The notes beneath the pieces are model-generated. The model made no database searches and was not told where the DNA came from. It saw nothing but the letters and a program-made list of their open reading frames with translations. A stretch of 64,000 nt of DNA. Origin: Niveibacterium terrae. GTDB lineage: Bacteria > Pseudomonadota > Gammaproteobacteria > Burkholderiales > Rhodocyclaceae. Position 1 is the first letter of the stretch. Each line of letters starts with the position of its first letter. Both the position numbers and the translations under genes were made by a program. This document shows positions 26,874-35,391 of this stretch, piece by piece. Location: the NCBI RefSeq assembly GCF_048213115.1, contig NZ_CP172404.1, positions 3,906,001-3,970,000 on the forward strand, written 5' to 3'.

Positions 26874-29800
26874 CTATTGACTACGGACGTCTGCGCTTCT
26901 GCGTACCTTGCTAGACGGGATGAGCAGGAAGGACTGCGGCGAAAGATCGCCGCGGCACGGTCCGCTGACTTGCAGAACCCTAGCAATCTCAGTATTGAGG
27001 CCGGTTCCCTCACGCAACGCAAGCTCTGTTCCTTTCGGAAGCTTGCAGCTCCGACCATTCGGCAGACGCACGGTAAATGGTGAGGAGAGCACACCGCGCC
27101 CGTCAAATTGTGCCGGTCCGTTTGCTTCGTTCCGGGGCTTCTCGGCTTGGGTGCTACCCGGCCCCATCCGGACATCGGCAAGGTGGATCACTAACAAAAA
27201 GAGCGCAAGAAAGGGCAAAGCTGATGCCAAAAGAATCCAGGGCTTGACCGGAAGGCAACGCTTTCCATCATCGCCGGCCGGTTCAAGGTATTTGAGCCAG
27301 GGCTTCTGATGTGCGAGCGAGCGGCGGATCTGCAGCAGTGAAATCCCCTGAACCAGCACGTACGGCAGCGCGAGCGGCATCGCCAATCCCGTCAGCATGT
27401 AGCGAAGTTCGCTATTCCGGACCAAGGTCCAGAACAGGTAAGCCCCAACTAAACCGATCATCGCTCCAATAGCAGGAAAACCGATCAGCAAGAGCCACCA
27501 CCCACGCCTGCTGCTCAGCATCCTGCGCACGCACAGAGCAAATCGCCGCAGACTGCCCAGCGAAACCAAGAGCCCCAGAAGAGGAAGCACGGCACACCAC
27601 GCTAGCAGCGAGGGAATACTTGCTTGCGCGTCCCGAAAATTTACCCTGCTTCCGACAAAGAACAGCATCAAAGTCAGAATTGCCAGGGCTAGCCCCTGGA
27701 TCAGGCGCAGAGAGATATTGAGCCTGGCCATCCTGCGGCGCAAAGCAGCACTCGGCCTGAGTACTTCTTCAAGCCCGTTCGCACCAACGAGCTTCGCATA
27801 AGTCCCCGGAAGCATGTCATCGCCGGCAACCTGATCCGGCGAAGCTTTCAGCACCAGCAAGGCTTTAACCAGTTCATCGTCCCACCAAGCTGCAGCCCAA
27901 TGCAGCGCCGCCTTTCCGCCATAGACAGAGGTGACATCCGCTCCAGCCGCAACCAGCCGGGCCAAAATCGGGGCGTAGTCCCGACGCGGCAGATGATTGA
28001 AATGAATGGCCTGGAGCGCTGTGAACCAGGCATCGCAATCCGGCTGATCTTTGACGACAAGATTACCGCCTTCGAGATGAATATCCGCCCCCGCAGCGAG
28101 CAGAGCCTCAAGCATGGGAAGCATCTCAGGCCCCGCCTTGATGCCGGCAAGCAAGCGGTGCAAAGGCGTAGCACCTAAAGAATCGCTGCGGGTGGCCGAT
28201 GCGCCGGCCTTGAGCAAGGCATCCATAATTGCGGGATCACGCGCGCTCTGATCACCGTTGAGGCTATTGGGCGCACAGGCCAGGGCCAGGGCGCCGATCT
28301 GTTTCCCAGAGATGGGATCGGCTGAGGCACCACGAGCCAACAGAAGTTCGACTGTCGAGCGCCGACGGTAAGAAGCCGCGGCCTCAAGTGCGGACACATT
28401 TCCGGGATTGGGTTGGTCGATCTTTGCTCCGTGCTCCAGCATGTATCCGACCGCATCGTCCAAACCATGTCCCGCAGCCCAAACCAGCGGGGTATCAGAG
28501 CCTGCCGTGCTGTTGAAGTCGAGCCCCTGAGCAACGAAGACCGGAAGCAGATCCTGACGCCTCCCGCGGATCAGGTCGATCGCTATAGATCCCTGACGAA
28601 GCGTCCAGGCCGGAAACAATTCCTTCAGCGACAGCCAGGAAAAGGCCTGGAAGATGCTGATCTTGTCGACTGAACAAGCCTTGTGCACCGGATCGAGACG
28701 CTCGACCACACCTAGCCTTTGCAGCCAGATCAGCAGTCGGGAGCCTTCTTGCTGCAGTTGCTCGACGAGTTCCTTCTGGATAGAGGCATCTGCCTCATGC
28801 AGTTCATCGGGAGTGAAAAAGAAACGATCACCGAGCTTGATCTGGTTGCGCCCTTCTCCGTGCATCAGGTAGATCAACAAGCTCAAAGCGCTATTCGGGT
28901 CAGCGGCGGCCGCAAACCGCGCGAGCGTATCGCTGGCGAACTCACTCTCACCTCTTGCCTGCAAATACATATATAGCGGCTCGTTGGGGTTCTTCAGCGC
29001 ACCGACGTAATGATCCTTCTCGGCGAGCAGCGCATCGGCAATTTCCTGGATTGTGGAAGCCCTGCGCCCCCCCACCGAGACAAAGGGACGCTCGACGTCC
29101 AACGCATAGATCGCCCGGGTCAGACCTGCCTGACGAGACGCCTCATCCCTGTCAAATAGACGCACGATCTTCTGCATCTCGGTCGACAATTCCATATCCT
29201 CGCTCAGGTCCAACCACTTCTGGATCGAACCAAGGTAGAGGTAATCGCCCCCTTTCTCCGGATACCTTTCGAGCAGATCCGCCAACTGCGCGGGATCTTC
29301 GAAGTACTCGTCGGCACGAAAAGCCCGCCTCTGGTAGACGCGCTGCGTGCTCGTGTAGTCGACATGAAGCGGCTGTCGGTTTATCCACCGCCGCAGCTCG
29401 TCGCGACCAAATCGGTCCTTGACCCCAGGGTGGATCAAGCCCTTGATCAGGGTTTCGAGCGACTTGTCGATGTCCAGAGGAAATGGAACCTCCTTGTCCT
29501 GGATCTGGGCTAGCCGACGGCCATCCGGCAACCCCTGGAAGGGGCGACCGCCCAGCCAGCACTCGAGCAACGTGATGCCCAAAGCGAAGTAGTCGACCTT
29601 CTCGGTCACAAAGGCATCAGTCTGGTTTCCGAAGCGCGAGAGTTCGGGCGCAGCGTATTCCCGTGTTCCGTTCGCGGTGACTCGCACATCCCGGCTCCCC
29701 TGCTCGTGCAACGTCGAGATGCCGAAATCCGCCAGAACAGCACGGCTGAGACCAGGATCCGCAAGCAGGATGTTCTCAGGTTTCAGATCCTGATAGATGA

Positions 29801-30563
29801 GGCCAACCTGATCGTGCAAGTGTTCGAGGCCATCGGCGATGGAACTCACGAGCTTGCGCAACACCTCAACATCGCGAATGGCACCATGGCGACGCAAATA
29901 TTGGTCCAGGGTTCCGCCTGTGATGTACTCAAGCACTTCGACGTCCTGGGCTTCCACGTGGCCCAGATCGAGAATGCCGACCACATTGCGATGCGGCATG
30001 CTCTGCAGCCTGCGCAGCACCACCTGCGGCGCAGGGACTCCAGGCAAATAGTGTTTGATCACGACCTGACGCCCATCTTCGGCGAGGGCGATATAGGTGC
30101 GCGCTTCGCTTGTATTTGCCGTCAGCTCGGAGCTGATCCGGTAGGCATGCCCATTCACGGAAAGGGTCTGGCCAACTACAAGCCTGCAGACTATCGATGC
30201 CGTCTCGGCGGCGGACGAGCCAGGCTTCAGACTGTCGACATGAACGGTTCCTCCTGCACCTGTCGGCGCGACGAGCACTGTTCCCTTGGGGCCAGTCTCT
30301 CCCCCCCGTACTGCAACGCGTTCGGTTCCACCCAACCCTTTGGCATCACCTTGAGGCAGAACTCTGACCGTAGCTCCCGTCCCGTCCGCTCTCTCCGACA
30401 ACGCAGGCTCGGCGATTCGGACCGTCCCACCAGGTCCTTGAGAGGGAAGGATGCGCACGGTCCCTCCCTGGCCACCTGCTGGCGACGCAGCGACGGGCTC
30501 CGGCACGCGGGGGATGTTCATAGTGCCAGGCGTAGGGATGCTGTTCGAGTCTTCGCTGTTCAT
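26874..30563 (-). CDS. Ser/Thr protein kinase with ankyrin repeats and C-terminal membrane region
   Basis: This 1229-residue protein has a Gly-rich N-terminus with six Thr motifs of the form T-x-x-[IV] (Thr 35, 47, 65, 80, 95, 106). A protein kinase domain (about 138-400) has Lys170 (VVIK), YQDLKPEN with Asp259, DFG at 279-281 and AAPE at 304-307, so it looks active. A long helical region leads to ankyrin repeats (about 690-960; for example TPLVWAAGHGLDDAVGYML and ALHWAAAWWDDELVKALL). About five hydrophobic segments (990-1140) and a C-terminal domain with two Cys follow. The ATG at 30563 lies 13 bases after the phosphatase stop. It is the fifth gene of the cluster. Confidence 0.88.
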   Translation of the reverse strand: MNSEDSNSIPTPGTMNIPRVPEPVAASPAGGQGGTVRILPSQGPGGTVRIAEPALSERADGTGATVRVLPQGDAKGLGGTERVAVRGGETGPKGTVLVAPTGAGGTVHVDSLKPGSSAAETASIVCRLVVGQTLSVNGHAYRISSELTANTSEARTYIALAEDGRQVVIKHYLPGVPAPQVVLRRLQSMPHRNVVGILDLGHVEAQDVEVLEYITGGTLDQYLRRHGAIRDVEVLRKLVSSIADGLEHLHDQVGLIYQDLKPENILLADPGLSRAVLADFGISTLHEQGSRDVRVTANGTREYAAPELSRFGNQTDAFVTEKVDYFALGITLLECWLGGRPFQGLPDGRRLAQIQDKEVPFPLDIDKSLETLIKGLIHPGVKDRFGRDELRRWINRQPLHVDYTSTQRVYQRRAFRADEYFEDPAQLADLLERYPEKGGDYLYLGSIQKWLDLSEDMELSTEMQKIVRLFDRDEASRQAGLTRAIYALDVERPFVSVGGRRASTIQEIADALLAEKDHYVGALKNPNEPLYMYLQARGESEFASDTLARFAAAADPNSALSLLIYLMHGEGRNQIKLGDRFFFTPDELHEADASIQKELVEQLQQEGSRLLIWLQRLGVVERLDPVHKACSVDKISIFQAFSWLSLKELFPAWTLRQGSIAIDLIRGRRQDLLPVFVAQGLDFNSTAGSDTPLVWAAGHGLDDAVGYMLEHGAKIDQPNPGNVSALEAAASYRRRSTVELLLARGASADPISGKQIGALALACAPNSLNGDQSARDPAIMDALLKAGASATRSDSLGATPLHRLLAGIKAGPEMLPMLEALLAAGADIHLEGGNLVVKDQPDCDAWFTALQAIHFNHLPRRDYAPILARLVAAGADVTSVYGGKAALHWAAAWWDDELVKALLVLKASPDQVAGDDMLPGTYAKLVGANGLEEVLRPSAALRRRMARLNISLRLIQGLALAILTLMLFFVGSRVNFRDAQASIPSLLAWCAVLPLLGLLVSLGSLRRFALCVRRMLSSRRGWWLLLIGFPAIGAMIGLVGAYLFWTLVRNSELRYMLTGLAMPLALPYVLVQGISLLQIRRSLAHQKPWLKYLEPAGDDGKRCLPVKPWILLASALPFLALFLLVIHLADVRMGPGSTQAEKPRNEANGPAQFDGRGVLSSPFTVRLPNGRSCKLPKGTELALREGTGLNTEIARVLQVSGPCRGDLSPQSFLLIPSSKVRRSADVRSQ

Positions 30564-30576
30564 GGCAGGACTGTCG

Positions 30577-31392
30577 TCAAAGGACTGGATCGTAAAAACC
30601 ATCAACGGTATCGGCCGTCACGGTGGAAGAGGGGGTTGAACGCCCGATGTCGGCGATCAGCGCGGAAATATTGTCATAACCACCGGCATCCCTGGCAAGC
30701 TGGATGATCGAGCGCAAGGCGGTCTCCCGATCGGCAAGCAGCAGCGCGGCGAGCCGATCGTCGGCAACGAGGTCGTGGACCCCGTCGCTGCAAAGCAGAA
30801 AACGGTCTCCAGCCAGAACCCCGCCCTCTATTTCGGCGACCTCGAGCCAACTCTCCCTGCCGCCGCCTAGGGAATTGGTCAACAAATTGGCAGGAAGACT
30901 GGCATCGCCTTGAGTCTGGCGGGCAGAGTGGTCACAGGTCAGACGTTCGAGAAGAGCGCCGCGCAGTCGGTAGAGGCGGCTGTCGCCAGCGTGGAAACGC
31001 CAAGCCTGGGTGCGCCGAATCAACAACCCAACGACCGTTGTGCCCATTCCTAGGCGCTCGGAGTTGCGCCCCCCCTCGGCAAGCAATTCGGCATGAACGA
31101 GCTCGGCCCAGATCCCGATCAGTTCGCGCAGTTCATCGCCATCGAGATCTGCCGGTGCTTTGCCGAGTATTTCGCGGAGTCGGGTGAGGGCGTACTCACT
31201 TGCCCATTCTCCAGCGGCAGCACCGCCCATACCATCGGCAACGGCCAGGACCAGCCTTTCGCCGGGCGGATCGAAGACGAATCTCTCGCCGATTCCGGCA
31301 TCGCGTAGCAGGCGGTCTGCAACGAGGACCATGTCCTCATTGTTCTGGCGCACACAGCCGATGTCGCAGCGGGCATCGATATCGACGATCAT
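30577..31392 (-). CDS. PP2C-type Ser/Thr protein phosphatase
   Basis: This 271-residue Mn/Mg-dependent phosphatase has a complete set of PP2C motifs: CDIGCVRQNNED near the N-terminus, VADGMGGAAAGEWAS with the metal Asp53, HAGDSRLYRLRG, FLLCSDGVHDLV and GGYDNISALI at the C-terminus. No transmembrane segment is seen, so it is probably cytosolic. Its start overlaps the stop of the zinc-ribbon/FHA gene by four bases, and the kinase gene follows by 13 bases. It would reverse phosphorylation by the neighbouring kinase. Confidence 0.93.
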   Translation of the reverse strand: MIVDIDARCDIGCVRQNNEDMVLVADRLLRDAGIGERFVFDPPGERLVLAVADGMGGAAAGEWASEYALTRLREILGKAPADLDGDELRELIGIWAELVHAELLAEGGRNSERLGMGTTVVGLLIRRTQAWRFHAGDSRLYRLRGALLERLTCDHSARQTQGDASLPANLLTNSLGGGRESWLEVAEIEGGVLAGDRFLLCSDGVHDLVADDRLAALLLADRETALRSIIQLARDAGGYDNISALIADIGRSTPSSTVTADTVDGFYDPVL

Positions 31393-31958
31393 TCGAGCTC
31401 CACCGCGAGCACGATGTCAGCAAGCGCGAGGGTTGCCCCCTGCTCCAGCCTCTGTTCCTCTCCGGCAACCAGCATGCAACCGTTGTAATAACTGTGGTTG
31501 AAGGAATTCATATCCTTGGCAAACCAGCTGCCCTGGGCGTCGCAGCGCAGCTCCAGATGGCTGCTGGATATCTGGACAAAACGCGACAACACTTCGACAT
31601 GCTGTCCGAAGCGCCGGCCCAGAGTGTCGCCGGACGAGGGAACCAGATCGATACCCAGTTCGCGATTCCTGAGCCTCAGGATGCGGCCCAACGGAACCGC
31701 TGCAACTGCGGCTTCCACTGCTACAGGGGCGGGGTTTGCAGAGAACGCAAGGCCTGATGCAGGAGCAGCGGGAAGCACCGATGCAGCCAAGGCGGCTCCC
31801 GATGATGAACTCAGTGGCTGCATCGCGGCACCATCGAGCGGACAGCGTTTGCCTTTTCCTATCCGGCCACACTGCGAACAGCGCAGCAGCTCAATGCAAC
31901 ACTGGTCGCAGAAGAAACTGTCATCATCAATCGCTGCTTTGCAGGCGGGACATTGCAT
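31389..31958 (-). CDS. Zinc-ribbon and FHA domain protein
   Basis: This 189-residue protein has two N-terminal zinc-binding clusters (C3-x2-C6, C17-x2-C20, then C27-x2-C30 with C39). An Ala/Pro/Ser linker leads to a C-terminal FHA domain (about 92-189): LGRRFG (Arg115), ISSSHLEL (Ser133, His134) and MNSFNHSYYNG with Asn154 and Asn159. These positions match the phosphothreonine-binding loops of FHA domains. The ATG at 31958 is preferred; the frame also extends 39 bases upstream from a TTG that overlaps the AAA stop. It is followed by the PP2C gene through an ATGA overlap. Its likely ligand is the phosphorylated N-terminus of the kinase two genes downstream. Confidence 0.88.
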   Translation of the reverse strand: MQCPACKAAIDDDSFFCDQCCIELLRCSQCGRIGKGKRCPLDGAAMQPLSSSSGAALAASVLPAAPASGLAFSANPAPVAVEAAVAAVPLGRILRLRNRELGIDLVPSSGDTLGRRFGQHVEVLSRFVQISSSHLELRCDAQGSWFAKDMNSFNHSYYNGCMLVAGEEQRLEQGATLALADIVLAVELE

Positions 31959-31997
31959 CGTAGGGAACTCGCTTTCTCTTGTATGAGAGCCAGGCAA

Positions 31998-34900
31998 TCA
32001 AAGGCCGTGGAGGGCCTGGACATCGGCGAGGGTGAGTTCGCGCAGCGCTAACCTCAGCGCATCGTCCTGTAAGCCCAGAGCCGAAACCCGCATCGCACTG
32101 GCCCGACAGACCTGATCGAAGACCTGACGCACACTGCGCCCATTGGCAAAATGCTCGTCGCGTCCGTCGTAGAGAACATTCAGATAAGACCGAAGGAGGG
32201 GATATGCTTCCTCGGCCAGACTCAGACCGTCGGCAGCAAGCATGCCGGTGAAGATCTGGAGCATCTCCTCGGGCGTGTAGTCGGCGAAATCGATGAAATC
32301 AGAAAAGCGAGAACGCAGGCCCGAGTTTGCATTCAGGAAGCTCTGCATCTCGCGGTTATAGCCTGCGGCGATGACGACAAACCGACCCCGATCGTCCTCC
32401 ATCCTCTTGAGCAGTGTATCGATCGCTTCCTGGCCAAAACTATCGCCTTGCCCCTGCTTGAGCGCATAAGCCTCATCGATGAACAGGACGCCACCCAAGG
32501 CTTGGTCGCAGACCGCGTGAACTTGCCTAGCCGTGTGACCGACGTACTGACCCACAAGAGCCCCCCTGTCTGTCTCGATCAAGCGGTCGCTGGGCAGCAA
32601 GCCCAGTTCGTGAAATACCCCCGCCAGGATGCGCGCAACGGTAGTCTTGCCGGTACCTGGGTTGCCAGTAAAGATGAAGTGGCGGGCCAGCAGGCGCTTG
32701 CTACCAAGCACGCGCTCGCGCAGCAGGGACGCTTCGAGTTCACGCACGGCATCCTTGACTCCCTTCAGGCCAACCAGCTTGTCGAGTCCGGCAAGCGCAG
32801 TTCCCTGCTTGCTCGCGCTCTCGGCTCGCACCATCCCGATAGCGACGAGATCGGCAACGGTCAACTCGAGCAACGCCGAACGCAGTTCCTCGCCGCTCAG
32901 ATTCAGCTCCTGGACTCGACGGCTCTGCGCACGGCAAAGCTTTTCAAACGCCTGCCGCACGGTCCGCCCGTTGGCAAAGCCCGGTTGCCGACGGGCATGA
33001 AGTTCCTTGAAGTACGCCTGCAGCGCAGCAGAAAAATCATCCTTAAAATGCACCGAGTCGGCAACAGCCAGAGCGGCAAAGATTCGCCACATCTCTTCCG
33101 GCGTGTAGTCGGGGAACTCGATGATGTCGGTAAAGCGGGAGCGCATTCCCGAATTCGAGTCGAGAAAGATCTGCATCTCTTTCGTATAGCCCGCCGCGAT
33201 CACGACAAACTTACCGCGGTCGTCCTCCATCCGCTTGAGCAAGGTGTCGATCGCTTCCTGACCAAAGCTGTCCTGCCCATCCTTCTTTAGCGCATAGGCC
33301 TCGTCGATGAAGAGAACCCCACCCAGCGCATCATCGCAGACTCGCGCAGTCAGCTTCGCGGTATCCCCCTGGTACTGGCCAACCAGATTGCTGCGGTCGA
33401 CCTCAACGAGCTTATCCGTGGGCAACATACCGAGCGCGTGAAAAACTCGGGCAAGAACCCGGGCCACAGTGGTTTTCCCCGTCCCGGGATTGCCGGTGAA
33501 CAGGAAGTGCTGAGCAAGCGGCTTGCTCAGCTTGAGCGCCCTGCCGCGCTGCAGGCTTGCCTGCAGATCGCGCACCGCCTCCTTGACATTGCCCAGACCA
33601 ATCATTGCGTCAAGTTCGGCCATGATCAGATCGAGCGACTCTCCACTACCCGTGCGCACGCCAGGCACATCGGCGGCCTCCAGAGTGGTCAGCGAAGCCA
33701 TATCAGGCAGACCTTCGCTCTGACGCAAACGTTCAGCTTGGGCTCGTTTGATCCGGGCCAGCAGATTGCGCGCTTCACGACCATTCGCGAAGTCTTTCGT
33801 CTTGCGAGCACAGCGATCCTCGAAAAAGGCCAGCACCTGCTCGTGAGCACCTGCCCTCAAACAAAGTTTCTCCTTCTCGGCGAGTTTCTCCAGAATCTCT
33901 GTCAGTTCGGTCGGAGTGTAGTCGTTGAGGTGGAATGCGCGCTGAAAACGAGATTGCAATCCGGGATTGCTGTTCAGAAATTCCTGGATTTCGTTGCGAT
34001 AACCAGCAGCGATCACAACATACTTTCCGCGATCGTCTTCCATGCGCTTCAAAAGCGTGTCAATCGCTTCCTGACCAAAGCTGTCATTGCTTCCCTGCTT
34101 GAGCGCATAGGCCTCATCGACAAAGAGGATTCCCCCTATCGCCTGGTCGCAGACTGCGTTGACCTTGGTGGCTGTATGGCCCTGCCACTCGCCGACCAGC
34201 TTGCTCCGATCAACCTCGACGACATGGCCGGAGGGCAGGACGCCCAGAGCCTCGAAGACCTCACCGAGCACCCGCGCAATTGTCGTCTTTCCCGTACCAG
34301 GATTGCCTGTCAGCGTGAAGTGATAAGCATGCTGACTATCATCGCCGCCACCGATTCCTAGTTTCTGGCGCAAACGCGAAGTCTCGATATCCTTGTGAAG
34401 CATGACCACTTCCTGCTTCAAAGAGGTCATACCGACGAATCCATTCAGCTCGGAGAGAATCTCCTCGATCGGCTTACGCCGCTCCACCTCCCCCTGGATG
34501 TCGGTCAGCACCAACACACGATCAGTAACTTGGCGGCGGTAATAGGCGCTCTCGATGGCCTTGGCTTCATCGAGAGCGAGGCGACCATTGATCGACCGTA
34601 TGCTCACATCGCCGCTCTTGATCCGTCGGTACAGCCATCGCATCCGCATCACGATCTGCTCGCGCATCTCGTCATCGAGCGAAAACCCGTGCCGGTACAG
34701 CTGTTCAATCGCAATCCGCGCCAGCATCTCAGGATCGTAATCGGGAATCCGGAAGACGTTCTGGATGCGCCCCACCAGATTGCGATGCTCCGCCTTATCG
34801 ACGAATTCCTTTAGCCCATAAGGCAGTCCAGCAAAGACTACGACCGGATCGCAGGGAGACAACTCAATGCGTTGCATCAGCTGGTTGAAGGGCGGCAGCG

Positions 34901-35333
34901 GGTCCCCCTTATCGTCGACCAGCTTGTGCGCATTGTCGATCAGCAAGACCCCCCCTTTGGCCGCTTCCATCTGCGACTGCAGGCGCTTGGATTCAAGCTC
35001 GTCCGCCTGCAGCGCATTGACAATGACCGGGGCGGCCTGCTTCGTCAGGTTCAGGGAAGCGAAGACCTGAGCGATCAACGCGCCCAACCTCGACTTGGCC
35101 GTCCCAGAATCGCCAATGATCAAGGTCGAAAAGGGAAGGCAGGGCTGCAATCCTGCGAGACGCATCCCCTCAATGGTCTGCTCAAACTCGAGAAGAACCT
35201 TGCGAATCGAGTCCAGGCCCACCAAACCTCCCAGCAGGGTATCTGCCTTGGGGGCTTCCAGCGCTTTACCGCAGCGCTTACAAAAACGGGCGATATCGCG
35301 ATTATCGGCATGGCAGGCGGTGCATGAGCTCAT
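31998..35333 (-). CDS. Four-module CbbX/SpoVK-like AAA ATPase with N-terminal zinc ribbon
   Basis: This 1111-residue protein begins with a zinc ribbon (C4-x2-C7, C18-x2-C21). Four AAA modules follow. Module 1 (about 35-270) has a Walker A GDSGTAKS (74-81), but its Walker B reads LLIDNAHK with Asn in place of the catalytic Glu, so it is probably non-hydrolytic. Modules 2-4 have GNPGTGKT at 343-350, 614-621 and 890-897 and intact FVDEA or FIDEA Walker B motifs, plus near-identical DSFGQEAIDTLLKRMEDDRG segments. They belong to the CbbX/SpoVK/EccA group that remodels protein complexes. The ATG at 35333 is followed by the Cys motif. No membrane segment is seen. Confidence 0.93.
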   Translation of the reverse strand: MSSCTACHADNRDIARFCKRCGKALEAPKADTLLGGLVGLDSIRKVLLEFEQTIEGMRLAGLQPCLPFSTLIIGDSGTAKSRLGALIAQVFASLNLTKQAAPVIVNALQADELESKRLQSQMEAAKGGVLLIDNAHKLVDDKGDPLPPFNQLMQRIELSPCDPVVVFAGLPYGLKEFVDKAEHRNLVGRIQNVFRIPDYDPEMLARIAIEQLYRHGFSLDDEMREQIVMRMRWLYRRIKSGDVSIRSINGRLALDEAKAIESAYYRRQVTDRVLVLTDIQGEVERRKPIEEILSELNGFVGMTSLKQEVVMLHKDIETSRLRQKLGIGGGDDSQHAYHFTLTGNPGTGKTTIARVLGEVFEALGVLPSGHVVEVDRSKLVGEWQGHTATKVNAVCDQAIGGILFVDEAYALKQGSNDSFGQEAIDTLLKRMEDDRGKYVVIAAGYRNEIQEFLNSNPGLQSRFQRAFHLNDYTPTELTEILEKLAEKEKLCLRAGAHEQVLAFFEDRCARKTKDFANGREARNLLARIKRAQAERLRQSEGLPDMASLTTLEAADVPGVRTGSGESLDLIMAELDAMIGLGNVKEAVRDLQASLQRGRALKLSKPLAQHFLFTGNPGTGKTTVARVLARVFHALGMLPTDKLVEVDRSNLVGQYQGDTAKLTARVCDDALGGVLFIDEAYALKKDGQDSFGQEAIDTLLKRMEDDRGKFVVIAAGYTKEMQIFLDSNSGMRSRFTDIIEFPDYTPEEMWRIFAALAVADSVHFKDDFSAALQAYFKELHARRQPGFANGRTVRQAFEKLCRAQSRRVQELNLSGEELRSALLELTVADLVAIGMVRAESASKQGTALAGLDKLVGLKGVKDAVRELEASLLRERVLGSKRLLARHFIFTGNPGTGKTTVARILAGVFHELGLLPSDRLIETDRGALVGQYVGHTARQVHAVCDQALGGVLFIDEAYALKQGQGDSFGQEAIDTLLKRMEDDRGRFVVIAAGYNREMQSFLNANSGLRSRFSDFIDFADYTPEEMLQIFTGMLAADGLSLAEEAYPLLRSYLNVLYDGRDEHFANGRSVRQVFDQVCRASAMRVSALGLQDDALRLALRELTLADVQALHGL

Positions 35334-35391
35334 GATCTCTACTATTTCGCGTTCAGGTCAGGGCCGTACAGCAGCAATTCAACAAGTTCGC

